A stretch of 56,265 nt of DNA, taken from the NCBI RefSeq assembly GCF_944385615.1, contig NZ_CALWXV010000009.1, positions 1-56,265 of the forward strand. The letters run 5' to 3'. This stretch comes from an uncultured Flavonifractor sp. (GTDB lineage Bacteria > Bacillota > Clostridia > Oscillospirales > Oscillospiraceae). The translations under genes were made by a program, and so were the position numbers. Positions within the stretch are counted from its first letter, which is position 1; every line of letters begins with the position of its first letter. The notes beneath the pieces are model-generated. The model saw nothing but the letters and a program-made list of their open reading frames with translations, was not told the origin of the DNA and made no database searches. Shown here piece by piece: positions 17,937-25,021 of the stretch.

Positions 17937-17965
17937 ATTGTAGCATCTCATTATACAAAAGTAAA
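17937..17965 (-). promoter_or_regulatory. candidate promoter for the chemoreceptor gene
   Basis: Minus strand: TTTACT, 17 bp, TACAAT. A TATAAT also lies inside the spacer (plus strand ATTATA at about 17951), so the exact start is uncertain. The rest of 17966-18060 is AT-rich with no gene. Confidence 0.4.
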
Positions 17966-18063
17966 TACAAATTTTAATAGAATAACCAGATTTATTTTTT
18001 CTTTCCAAAGCTCTCCCCTATTTCATTGATTTTCCCTGCCAAAATCCCAGTTATACAGGGGAC

Positions 18064-18092
18064 TTGCCCCCCGTTCCGGTCCGTGTTAGAAT
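18064..18092 (+). promoter_or_regulatory. promoter for lspA-rluD
   Basis: TTGCCC (18064-18069), 17-bp spacer, TAGAAT (18087-18092), 32 bp upstream of the lspA start. Confidence 0.55.
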
Positions 18093-18124
18093 AAGAAGAA
18101 CTTTTCACAAAGGAGCCTGACGCT

Positions 18125-18583
18125 ATGCTCTACGCCATTCTCGCCGCCGCTCTGGTGGGGCTGGACCAGCTGGTAAAATTCCTTATCCGGTCCAACCTGG
18201 CCCTGGGGGAGGGGGTCCCCTTCCTGCCCCACATTTTGCAGCTGACCTACTACCAGAACACCGGCGCGGCCTTCTCCATTTTTGAGGAGCACACCTGGAT
18301 TCTCACCCTGATTTCGGCGGCGGCATCGGTATTTCTCATCATACTGCTGGTCAAAAAGGTCTTTCCCCACCCCTTCGGCATGGTCTCCCTGGCCCTGGTG
18401 CTGGCCGGAGCGGTGGGCAATCTCATCGACCGGCTCTTTCTGGGCTATGTCACCGATATGTTCCAGACCCTCTTTATGAATTTCCCCGTATTCAACGTGG
18501 CCGATATCTGCATCGTATGCGGCGGCATCGCCTTCTGTGTCTATTTTCTGCTGTTCCAGGGCAAGGAGGAGAAACAAGCATGA
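18125..18583 (+). CDS. lspA: lipoprotein signal peptidase
   Basis: Membrane aspartyl protease that cleaves prolipoprotein signal peptides before the lipidated cysteine. The 152 residues have four membrane segments and the catalytic pair D102 (GNLIDR) and D127 (FNVAD), with the NTGAAFS motif at about 47-53. AAGGAG precedes the ATG. The stop overlaps the start of the next gene (ATGA at 18580-18583), implying translational coupling with the pseudouridine synthase, a common lspA-rluD pairing in Firmicutes. One client in the window may be the lipoprotein at 51410. Confidence 0.96.
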   Translation: MLYAILAAALVGLDQLVKFLIRSNLALGEGVPFLPHILQLTYYQNTGAAFSIFEEHTWILTLISAAASVFLIILLVKKVFPHPFGMVSLALVLAGAVGNLIDRLFLGYVTDMFQTLFMNFPVFNVADICIVCGGIAFCVYFLLFQGKEEKQA

Positions 18584-19494
18584 CGCCGCTGCACCTGACC
18601 GCCGACCGGCCGGGGGAGCGGGCCGACCAGTTTTTAGCCCGGATGCTGCCTGAGCTCACCCGCTCGGCGGCCCAGAAGCTGCTGGAGGAGGGGGCCGTCA
18701 CCTTAAACGGCCTGCCGGTGAAGAAAAACTACAAGACCAGCGCCGGGGACGAGCTGGTGCTGGTCCTGCCCGACCCCGCCCCCATCGACGTGCTCCCCCA
18801 GGACATCCCCCTGGACGTAGTGTATGAGGACGACGACGTGATTGCCGTCAACAAGCCGGTGGGGCTGGTGGTCCACCCCGCCGCCGGGCACCCCGACGGC
18901 ACCCTGGTCAACGCTCTGTTATATCACTGCGGCAATTCCCTGTCTGGAATCAACGGGGAGCTGCGCCCCGGCATCGTCCACCGCATCGACCGGGACACCT
19001 CGGGGCTGATTATTGCCGCCAAAAACGACTTCGCCCACCTGGCCCTGGCGGAACAGCTTCAGGACCACTCCCTGTACCGGGAATATGAGGCGGTATGCGT
19101 GGGGCATTTTAAGGAAGAGGCCGGCACCGTGGACGCGCCCATCTTCCGCCACCCCACCGACCGGAAGAAGATGACGGTGAACAAGCTCCAGGGCCGCCGG
19201 GCAGTGACCCACTGGTCGGTGCTGGAGCACCTGGGGGGCTATACCCACATCCAATGCCGCCTGGAGACCGGCCGCACCCACCAGATCCGGGTCCACATGG
19301 CCTACATCGGTCACCCCCTGCTGGGGGATACCGTGTACGGGGCCAAAAAGCCGGTGGCGGGGCTGGCGGGCCAGTGCCTCCACGCCCGGCGGCTGTCCTT
19401 CATCCACCCTCGCACCGGGGAGCGCCTGACCGTGGAGTGCCCTCTGCCCGACTGGTTCCAGGCGGTGTTGACAAAATTACGTGCTATGCTATAA
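18580..19494 (+). CDS. RluD-family pseudouridine synthase
   Basis: Isomerises uridine to pseudouridine, probably in 23S rRNA. The 304 residues contain an N-terminal S4 domain (about 10-75) and the RsuA/RluA catalytic domain with HRIDRDTSGL at 134-143, in which D139 is the catalytic aspartate; GRTHQIRVHMAYIGHPLLGD is also present. The start is set by the ATGA overlap with lspA and GGAGGA a few bases earlier. The exact target uridines cannot be read from sequence. Confidence 0.93.
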   Translation: MTPLHLTADRPGERADQFLARMLPELTRSAAQKLLEEGAVTLNGLPVKKNYKTSAGDELVLVLPDPAPIDVLPQDIPLDVVYEDDDVIAVNKPVGLVVHPAAGHPDGTLVNALLYHCGNSLSGINGELRPGIVHRIDRDTSGLIIAAKNDFAHLALAEQLQDHSLYREYEAVCVGHFKEEAGTVDAPIFRHPTDRKKMTVNKLQGRRAVTHWSVLEHLGGYTHIQCRLETGRTHQIRVHMAYIGHPLLGDTVYGAKKPVAGLAGQCLHARRLSFIHPRTGERLTVECPLPDWFQAVLTKLRAML

Positions 19495-19536
19495 ACTTTA
19501 ATATATCGTTTCATTTTTAGAAAGAAGGTGGCCGAA

Positions 19537-20343
19537 ATGGGAAAATTCGACGGCGTTCTGCTGGTCAGCGACTTTGACGATACCCTTTATGGGGAGAATA
19601 TGCAGGTGGCGCCCGCCAACCTGACCGCCCTGGACTACTTTACCAGGGAGGGAGGAATCTTTACGGTGGCCACCGGACGGGCCCACCCCACCTTTGCCCC
19701 TCATGCCCGCTGCGCCCCCATCAACGCCCCGGTGGTGCTGTCCAACGGCTCGGCCCTGTACGACTTTACCGCCGACCAGATGGTGTATGAGACCTTCCTC
19801 CCTCTGCGGGTACGGGAGGACCTGGAGCAGGTGGCCCGGGATATCCCGGAAATCGGCTTTGAGGCCTACCACCACGATGATATTTACGTCTACCAGCCCA
19901 ACTTTGTGACCCAGCGGCATTTGAGCCGGGCGGGGGCCACCGCCTCAGAGGTGCCCATTGCCCGCATGCCTGTGCCCTGGAGCAAGGTGATCTTGCAGCA
20001 GCGCAATGAGATTTTGCTGGAGACCCAGCGGTATATGCTCCAGCGGTGGGCGGAGCACTATGAGGTCATCTTCTCCAACGCCGTTTTGCTGGAGCTCACC
20101 CGGAAGGGGAGCAACAAGGGAGGCATGGTGGCCTATCTGGCCAACTATCTGGGGGTGGACCCCCAAAAGATCTACTGCGTGGGGGACAACCAGAACGACA
20201 TCCCCATGCTGGCCATCTCGGCCATCCCCTTTGCCCCCTCCAACTGCGCCCAGGAGGTAAAGGACTGGGGGGCCCGTATCCTGTGCTCCTGTGAGGAGGG
20301 CTGCGTGGCCCAGATCGTGGAGATTCTGGACGGGATTTATTAA
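19537..20343 (+). CDS. Cof-type HAD-superfamily hydrolase
   Basis: Mg-dependent phosphatase of 268 residues. HAD motif I is VSDFDDTLYG (about 10-19), motif II VLSNGSALYD, and motifs III/IV are seen at KGGMVAYL and CVGDNQNDIPML near the C-terminus. The C2 cap places it with the Cof/YidA sugar-phosphate group. The ATG at 19537 has AAGAAGG about 8 nt upstream. It ends at a strong terminator hairpin. The substrate is unknown. Confidence 0.88.
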   Translation: MGKFDGVLLVSDFDDTLYGENMQVAPANLTALDYFTREGGIFTVATGRAHPTFAPHARCAPINAPVVLSNGSALYDFTADQMVYETFLPLRVREDLEQVARDIPEIGFEAYHHDDIYVYQPNFVTQRHLSRAGATASEVPIARMPVPWSKVILQQRNEILLETQRYMLQRWAEHYEVIFSNAVLLELTRKGSNKGGMVAYLANYLGVDPQKIYCVGDNQNDIPMLAISAIPFAPSNCAQEVKDWGARILCSCEEGCVAQIVEILDGIY

Positions 20344-20346
20344 ACA

Positions 20347-20378
20347 AAATGGACCGCACCAAAAGGTGCGGTCCATTT
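20347..20378. terminator. bidirectional terminator (HAD gene / birA)
   Basis: Stem AAATGGACCGCACC (20347-20360) / GGTGCGGTCCATTT (20365-20378) with AAAA loop lies between the convergent HAD hydrolase and birA genes. Confidence 0.85.
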
Positions 20379-20382
20379 CTGT

Positions 20383-21366
20383 TTACACATACCCCAGCAG
20401 GCCCCGGACAGAGACCTCCCCGGAGGAGAGGGCCTCCTGGGCGCCGTCCTCCCACCGGACCACCAGGGCAAAGTTGTCGTCCACCCCCACCGCCGTACCG
20501 GTGCGGGCCTGGCTCCCTTGGAGCACCTGCACCGGCTTGCCAACGGTAATACAGTCCTTCCGGTACCGCTCCAGCCAGCTGTCCCATTTCCCGGGAAAGT
20601 CCCGGTCCAGCCGGTCCAAAGCGTCCAGCAGAGCGGCGGCCACCTCCGCCCGCCGGGGGGCGGCCCCCAGGGCCTGGGCCAGAGAGATAGCCACTGGGGC
20701 CACCTCCGGGCCGAAGTCGGCCTCGGTCTGGCTCAGATTGACCCCAATGCCCACCACCACATAGCGCAGAGCGGCGGTCTCCCCCTCCAGCTCCAGCTCG
20801 GTGAGGATGCCGCACAGCTTGCGGCCCTCCAGAATCACGTCGTTGGGCCATTTGACGCCGGGCCGCACGCCGCACACCTGCTGGATGGCGTCGCACACCG
20901 CCACCGCCGACCAGGCGGTGAGGGCGCTGACCTGCTCCAGGGGGCACTGGGGCCGCAGCAGGGCGGACAGATATAGCCCCCCCGGCGGAGAGACAAAAGT
21001 ACGGCCCCGGCGGCCCCGGCCCCCGGTCTGCTGGGCGGCCACCACCGCCAGGCCGTCGGGCACAGCGTCCACCGCCCGGCGCTTGACCTCGTTGTTGGTG
21101 GAATCCACCGTATCCAGGCACACCAGCGCCTTCCCCACCTGTCGGTTGGGGTCCATCAGTTCCCCAGGGGAGAGCCGGTCGGGGGAGTCCTCCAGGGCGT
21201 AGCCCCGGCGGGGGGCAGAGGAGATCACATACCCCTCCTGCCGCAGGGCCTCCATAGCCTTCCACACCGCCGCCCGGCTCACCCCCAGGGTCTGGCTCAT
21301 GGCCTCCCCCGACAGGGGGGCCCCCTGCCGGGCCTTCAGCAGGGCCAGCACCTCTTCCCGCAGCAT
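20383..21366 (-). CDS. birA: bifunctional biotin operon repressor / biotin-protein ligase
   Basis: Activates biotin to biotinyl-AMP, attaches it to carboxylases, and as holo-dimer represses biotin genes. The 327 residues have an N-terminal winged helix (about 18-45, LSGEAMSQTLGVSRAAVWKAM), the catalytic domain with GGRGRRGR at 115-122 and KWPNDV, and a C-terminal SH3-like domain. ATG 21366 has AAGGAAG about 7 nt upstream; longer in-frame starts are unsupported. It is divergent from bioY, with a BirA operator between, so this is a self-contained biotin-uptake control unit. Confidence 0.95.
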   Translation of the reverse strand: MLREEVLALLKARQGAPLSGEAMSQTLGVSRAAVWKAMEALRQEGYVISSAPRRGYALEDSPDRLSPGELMDPNRQVGKALVCLDTVDSTNNEVKRRAVDAVPDGLAVVAAQQTGGRGRRGRTFVSPPGGLYLSALLRPQCPLEQVSALTAWSAVAVCDAIQQVCGVRPGVKWPNDVILEGRKLCGILTELELEGETAALRYVVVGIGVNLSQTEADFGPEVAPVAISLAQALGAAPRRAEVAAALLDALDRLDRDFPGKWDSWLERYRKDCITVGKPVQVLQGSQARTGTAVGVDDNFALVVRWEDGAQEALSSGEVSVRGLLGYV

Positions 21367-21424
21367 GGCTCTCTTCCTTTCCATCATGGATTGGCCGGAT
21401 GGGCCCGGCCTTCTGATGGCTCTC

Positions 21425-21454
21425 ATTGTAGCCCGGCAGGCAGGCTTTTGTCAA
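21425..21454 (-). promoter_or_regulatory. birA promoter
   Basis: Minus strand: TTGACA (21454-21449), 18-bp spacer, TACAAT (21430-21425). Confidence 0.7.
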
Positions 21455-21471
21455 CCGTCCCTAGTTCTCAT

Positions 21472-21500
21472 TTGACATTTCCTCAATTGTAAACTATAAT
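21472..21500 (+). promoter_or_regulatory. bioY promoter (consensus sigma-A)
   Basis: TTGACA (21472-21477), exactly 17 bp, TATAAT (21495-21500): a perfect consensus promoter whose spacer and -10 box overlap the BirA operator. Confidence 0.9.
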
Positions 21501-21520
21501 TCTTTCTAAGTTTACAATTG
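21484..21520. promoter_or_regulatory. BirA operator
   Basis: Perfect 11-bp inverted repeat CAATTGTAAAC (21484-21494) and GTTTACAATTG (21510-21520) separated by 15 bp. This matches the half-site and spacing known for BirA boxes in Firmicutes (TTGTWAAC arms). Occupation would cover the bioY -10 box and block initiation. Confidence 0.92.
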
Positions 21521-21531
21521 GAGGAGATCTT

Positions 21532-22071
21532 ATGAAAACCAAACCACTGGTCTACGCCGCCGTCATGGCAGCCCTGATTACCCTCTGCGCCTGGATCACC
21601 ATCCCCACAGTAGTACCCTTTACCCTCCAGACCTTTGCCATTTTCCTGGCGGTGGGGGTGCTGGGGGGAAAGCTGGCCTCCCTGTCGGTAGCGGTCTACC
21701 TGCTGCTGGGAGCGGTGGGCCTGCCGGTGTTCTCCGGCTTCTCCGGGGGACTTGGCCCCTTTTCCGGAGTCACCGGCGGCTATTTGCTGGGCTTTCTCCT
21801 TATCGCCCTGGTAATGTGGGGAGCGGAGGCCCTGCTGGGCCGGAGTCCCATTATTTTTGTAATGTCCGGCATTGTGGGGCTGGCGGTGTGCTACGCCTTC
21901 GGTACCGCCTGGTTTGTGCTGATGTACGCCGCCTCCACCGGGCCCATCGGGGTGGCCTCCGCCCTGTGGACCTGCGTGATCCCCTTTTTGCTCCCCGACG
22001 GGGTGAAGCTGGCGCTGGCCCTGGTCCTCAGCCGCCGTCTGGCCCCCGTCCTGGCCCGGGCCCGGGCCTAA
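21532..22071 (+). CDS. bioY: biotin transporter substrate-binding subunit BioY
   Basis: S-component of an ECF-type biotin importer: 179 residues and about six membrane helices, with the family segments VPFTLQTFAIFLA (about 24-36) and GPFSGVTGGYLLGF (about 75-88). The shared EcfA/EcfT energising module is not encoded here, as is usual for group II ECF systems. GGAGGAG precedes the ATG. Biotin repression through the BirA box is strongly indicated by the promoter. Confidence 0.95.
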   Translation: MKTKPLVYAAVMAALITLCAWITIPTVVPFTLQTFAIFLAVGVLGGKLASLSVAVYLLLGAVGLPVFSGFSGGLGPFSGVTGGYLLGFLLIALVMWGAEALLGRSPIIFVMSGIVGLAVCYAFGTAWFVLMYAASTGPIGVASALWTCVIPFLLPDGVKLALALVLSRRLAPVLARARA

Positions 22072-22081
22072 CAAGTCATAT

Positions 22082-22135
22082 CCCGCCCCTTTGTCCCATA
22101 TAGATGGTTAAGACTGTCTATGGGAAAGGGGCGGG
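22082..22135 (+). promoter_or_regulatory. hairpin masking the yabP ribosome-binding site
   Basis: CCCGCCCCTTT (22082-22092) pairs with AAAGGGGCGGG (22125-22135) and CCCATA (22095-22100) with TATGGG (22119-22124). The 3' arm contains the yabP Shine-Dalgarno AGGGG. There is no U tract, so it is unlikely to be a terminator. Confidence 0.55.
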
Positions 22136-22138
22136 ATT

Positions 22139-22429
22139 ATGCCGTATGAAAGTGAACGGGGCCGGCCGGAGGCGGCCCATCATCTGATTTTGGAGGACCG
22201 GGAGCGCCTGTCGGTCTCCGGGGTGGAGGAGGTGGAGAGCTTTGACGAAACCGCCATCGTCATGCACACCACCCGGGGCACCCTGGTGATCCGGGGGGAG
22301 AACCTGCACATTGAAAAGCTGAGCCTGGACGGGGGAGACCTGAAGGTGGAGGGGGACGTGGACTCCCTCACCTATGAGGACGACCGGGGCAAACAGTCGG
22401 GCGGCTTTTTTGCCCGGCTCTTCCACTGA
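22139..22429 (+). CDS. yabP: sporulation protein YabP
   Basis: Small YabP/YqfC-family protein (96 residues) needed for spore cortex and coat formation in Bacillus and expressed in the mother cell. The core HHLILEDRERLSVSGVEEVESFDE and the TTRGTLVIRGENLHIEKLSL segment define the family. ATG 22139 lies 7 nt after AGGGG, inside a stable hairpin. It is followed after one base by yabQ, as in the Bacillus yabP-yabQ-divIC run; unlike Bacillus, rqcP (yabO) is not upstream but at 45.8 kb. Confidence 0.92.
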   Translation: MPYESERGRPEAAHHLILEDRERLSVSGVEEVESFDETAIVMHTTRGTLVIRGENLHIEKLSLDGGDLKVEGDVDSLTYEDDRGKQSGGFFARLFH

Positions 22430-22430
22430 G

Positions 22431-23105
22431 ATGGAGATCTCGGTTTCTGAGCAGGCCGTCTTTCTGGGGGGCGCTCTGGTGCTGGGGGCGGCCATCGGCC
22501 TGATGTACGACCTGCTGCGGGTCATGCGGGTGCGCATCCCCCTGCCTCTCATCGGGGGCGTGCTGGACCTGCTGTTCTGGCTGGTGGTGACGGTGGCCCT
22601 GTTCGTCTACTCCACCGTGGCGGGCCGGGGAGAGGTGCGTCTTTACCTGCTGGCCGGGGTAATCCTGGGGGGCGGAGCCTACTTCTGGGCCCTGAGCCGG
22701 TGGGCCCTGTGGCTGGGCTACCGGGTGGCCGACGTGCTGACCGCGGTGTGGCATATTGTGACATTCCCTTTGGCGGTGCTGGGAAAGCTATGTAAAAAAA
22801 TCGGAAAACTCGCAAAAAAAGCCTTCCATTATCGGCCCAAGTGGTATAAAATAAAGCCGATACCCGATGAACCGGAACAGAGCCTCCAGGCGGACGTGGA
22901 AGGAGCCACCCATGAAAGTCAAAAAAGCATCCCTTCTGACCAAAGTCGTCATCCTGGCCCTGCTCATCGGCGCGGCCACCGGGCTGCTGAGCATGCGCAG
23001 TCAGCTGCAGACCGCTCAGGACGATCTGGCCGACGCCCAAAAGCAGGTGGAGGAACAAAAACAGATCAACGCCGACCTGGCCGACGCCGTGGAAAACAGC
23101 AATGA
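22431..23105 (+). CDS. yabQ: spore cortex biosynthesis protein YabQ (long overlap with divIC)
   Basis: Membrane protein required for cortex formation. Residues 1-150 carry four to five membrane segments, starting with QAVFLGGALVLGAAIGLMYDLLRV, typical of YabQ. After about residue 160 the frame runs on through the first two-thirds of divIC, adding an Arg/Gly-rich tail with no family similarity; the stop comes at 23105, 194 nt inside divIC. Either the true stop was lost and the tail is real or there is a frameshift. ATG 22431 follows the yabP stop directly. Confidence 0.85.
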   Translation: MEISVSEQAVFLGGALVLGAAIGLMYDLLRVMRVRIPLPLIGGVLDLLFWLVVTVALFVYSTVAGRGEVRLYLLAGVILGGGAYFWALSRWALWLGYRVADVLTAVWHIVTFPLAVLGKLCKKIGKLAKKAFHYRPKWYKIKPIPDEPEQSLQADVEGATHESQKSIPSDQSRHPGPAHRRGHRAAEHAQSAADRSGRSGRRPKAGGGTKTDQRRPGRRRGKQQ

Positions 23106-23187
23106 CCCGGAGCGGCAGGCCGACCTGGCCCGGGATAAGCTGGGCCTGGTGGAGCCCGGCGAGTATGTGTTCCGCTTCACCGATTGA
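22912..23187 (+). CDS. divIC: septum formation initiator DivIC/FtsB family
   Basis: Bitopic division protein of 91 residues: a short basic N-terminus, a membrane helix at about 9-27, then a coiled coil (SQLQTAQDDLADAQKQVEEQ and onward) and a C-terminal motif ARDKLGLVEPGEYVFRF typical of DivIC. It joins FtsL and FtsQ/DivIB in the divisome. AAGGAG lies 8 nt before ATG 22912. The gene is read in a different frame from the overlapping yabQ tail; DivIC is the well-supported frame here. Confidence 0.93.
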   Translation: MKVKKASLLTKVVILALLIGAATGLLSMRSQLQTAQDDLADAQKQVEEQKQINADLADAVENSNDPERQADLARDKLGLVEPGEYVFRFTD

Positions 23188-23215
23188 AATTTGAAAGAGA
23201 GGATTTTTCAGGCAA

Positions 23216-23668
23216 ATGGAGTTTGGTGTTGGTACGATTGTGGAAGGAAAGGTCACAGGCATCACGAAGTTCGGCGCTTTCGTCTCACTGCCCGAGGGCA
23301 AGTCGGGGCTGGTGCATATCTCTGAGATCGCCTATTCCTATGTCAACGATGTAAAGGATCATCTGAAGGAAGGGCAGGAGGTCAAGGTCAAAGTCATCGG
23401 CATCGACGAGAACGGCCGTATCAACCTCTCCATCAAAAAAGCCATGGACCCGCCTCCCCGTCCCGCCGGTCACGGCGGCCACGGTGGTCAGGGCCGGCCC
23501 GGCGGCCGCTCGGGCGGCTTCTCCGGCGGCTTCCGGGGCAAGCCCGCTCCCGCCGAGCCCACCACCTTTGAAGACCGGCTGAAGCAGTTTATGGCCTCCT
23601 CTGACAGCAAGCTGTCCGAGCTGCGCCAGGCGGAGCGCCGCAGCTCCCGCCGGGGTGGACGGAGATAA
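23216..23668 (+). CDS. S1 RNA-binding domain protein (YabR-like)
   Basis: Protein of 150 residues: an N-terminal S1 OB-fold (1-75; FGVGTIVEGKVTGITKFGAF and GLVHISEIAYSYVNDV) like polynucleotide phosphorylase and general stress protein 13, a Gly/Arg-rich low-complexity stretch (about 80-115, RGG-like), and a short C-terminal helix (FEDRLKQFMASSDSKLSEL). It follows divIC by 28 nt, the same order as divIC-yabR in Bacillus. AGAGAGGA precedes the ATG. A role in RNA binding is inferred from the domain only. Confidence 0.9.
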   Translation: MEFGVGTIVEGKVTGITKFGAFVSLPEGKSGLVHISEIAYSYVNDVKDHLKEGQEVKVKVIGIDENGRINLSIKKAMDPPPRPAGHGGHGGQGRPGGRSGGFSGGFRGKPAPAEPTTFEDRLKQFMASSDSKLSELRQAERRSSRRGGRR

Positions 23669-23686
23669 CGAACTCTTTTACATGAT

Positions 23687-23720
23687 AAAACCCCCGCGTC
23701 CGGCTGGACGCGGGGGTTTT
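23687..23720. terminator. bidirectional terminator
   Basis: Stem AAAACCCCCGCGTC (23687-23700) / GACGCGGGGGTTTT (23707-23720) between the convergent yabR-like and MntP/YtaF-like genes. Confidence 0.9.
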
Positions 23721-23746
23721 TGTCTGATATGAGGCTGGCCGCCCGC

Positions 23747-24316
23747 CTATCTCCCCATGACCTGCCACACCCCCAGGGCCACCAGGATCAGCCCGGACAG
23801 GGGCAGGGCGTATGTTCCCAACAGTCGCCCGGCCACCCGGTCCCCCAGCATCCGGCCCAAAGGGAGGGCGGCCAGGGTAAGTACAAAATTGGCCACGGCG
23901 GCTACCCCAGGCCCCACGCCGGAGGCCCCGGCGGCCACACCCACTCCGGCGTTGTTCACCGCCAGGGCGGCGGCCAGAGCCACCCAGCCCAGCAGGTTAT
24001 TTCCCGCCTGGGGGGTCTCCTCCCGGGACTGGGCCCCCAGGCCCCGCAGCCAGTCCAGCACGAACCACAGCCCGATGCCTGCCAGCACCAGCCCGCCCAG
24101 GGCCCCGGCAAAGCTCCGGCCCAGAGTTCCCGCCGCCCCCCGGCCCAGCGCCAGGGACAGCCAGGTAATGAGGGTGGTCAGCCCGGCAATCACCAGGGTA
24201 TGGAAAAAGGAAGGCCGCACCCCCCGCACCGCCCAGCCCATAGCCAAAAGGACCGTATCAAAATTACAGGCGGCGGCAAAGAGAACGGCCGCCGCCAGCA
24301 TGGAAAACCACTCCAT
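23747..24316 (-). CDS. MntP/YtaF-family membrane protein
   Basis: Six-helix membrane protein (189 residues) of the DUF204 group, which contains manganese efflux pump MntP and the sporulation protein YtaF. Two internally related halves are visible: FAAACNFDTVLLAMGWAVRG (about 13-32) and ALAAALAVNNAGVGVAAGASG (about 111-131). The second half has Asn where MntP has a conserved Asp, which favours a YtaF-like protein over a classic pump. GGAGG precedes ATG 24316. It is monocistronic and diverges from the HD-domain gene. Confidence 0.75.
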   Translation of the reverse strand: MEWFSMLAAAVLFAAACNFDTVLLAMGWAVRGVRPSFFHTLVIAGLTTLITWLSLALGRGAAGTLGRSFAGALGGLVLAGIGLWFVLDWLRGLGAQSREETPQAGNNLLGWVALAAALAVNNAGVGVAAGASGVGPGVAAVANFVLTLAALPLGRMLGDRVAGRLLGTYALPLSGLILVALGVWQVMGR

Positions 24317-24431
24317 GGAGCACCTCCTGTTCCGCCTATTCTATTCGGAACACGAATTGGCGGTGCATGGGGTGGTTTTTTATCGTCTGCTGTGATATAC
24401 TGAGCTGCATTGAAACAAAAGGAGTGGCCTC

Positions 24432-25016
24432 ATGGACAGCAAGGAAGTTTTTCTCCAGATCTACCGGGACAACATCCACCGGGAGGGCGCCGACGCCCTG
24501 CTGGACTATCTGGAGCACAAGAGCGATTTTTTCACTGCGCCCGCCTCGGCCCGGTTCCACGGTTCCTATCCCGGCGGCCTGTGCGAGCACAGCGTCAACG
24601 TCTACCGCTGCCTGGAGGCCTATCTGGAGCGGGAGCGGGTACGGGAGCTGTACGGTTTGGAGTACCCCCCGGAGAGCGTGGCCCTGGTGTCTCTGCTCCA
24701 CGACGTATGCAAAACCGGCTGCTACAAGGGAGGCACCCGCAACGTGAAGGGCCCCGACGGCAAGTGGCAGAGCGTGCCCACCTTTTTCTATGAGGACCCC
24801 CTGCCCTACGGCCACGGGGAAAAGAGCGTGTATATCCTCTCCGGCTTCCTCCGCCTCACCCGGGAGGAGGCCATGGCCATCCGCTGGCACATGGGCTTTT
24901 CCGGCGATGAGGACAAGCGGCTGGTGGGCCAGGCTTTCCAGCAGTACCCCCTGGCCTTCGCCCTCAGCGTAGCCGATATGGAGGCCACCTATTTTCTGGA
25001 GAAAGACGAGGCGTAA
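24432..25016 (+). CDS. HD-domain phosphohydrolase
   Basis: Protein of 194 residues with a metal-dependent HD domain: H53 (GGLCEHSVNVY), the H90-D91 pair (SLLHDVCKTGCY), a later His (RWHMG) and Asp (SVADMEATY). Such proteins hydrolyse nucleotides or phosphate esters; the substrate cannot be told here. AAAGGAG lies 8 nt before the ATG. The stop is 5 nt before the MATE transporter start, so the two are probably co-translated. Confidence 0.85.
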   Translation: MDSKEVFLQIYRDNIHREGADALLDYLEHKSDFFTAPASARFHGSYPGGLCEHSVNVYRCLEAYLERERVRELYGLEYPPESVALVSLLHDVCKTGCYKGGTRNVKGPDGKWQSVPTFFYEDPLPYGHGEKSVYILSGFLRLTREEAMAIRWHMGFSGDEDKRLVGQAFQQYPLAFALSVADMEATYFLEKDEA

Positions 25017-25021
25017 TCACT

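Noticed and set aside
17697-17965. c-di-GMP riboswitch upstream of the chemoreceptor gene
   Set aside because: I looked for the conserved GCAAAGCC/CCGGG-type core and tetraloop-receptor arrangement and could not find it.
22082-22135. Rho-independent terminator after bioY
   Set aside because: Stable stem but no T run; the 3' arm is the yabP ribosome-binding site.
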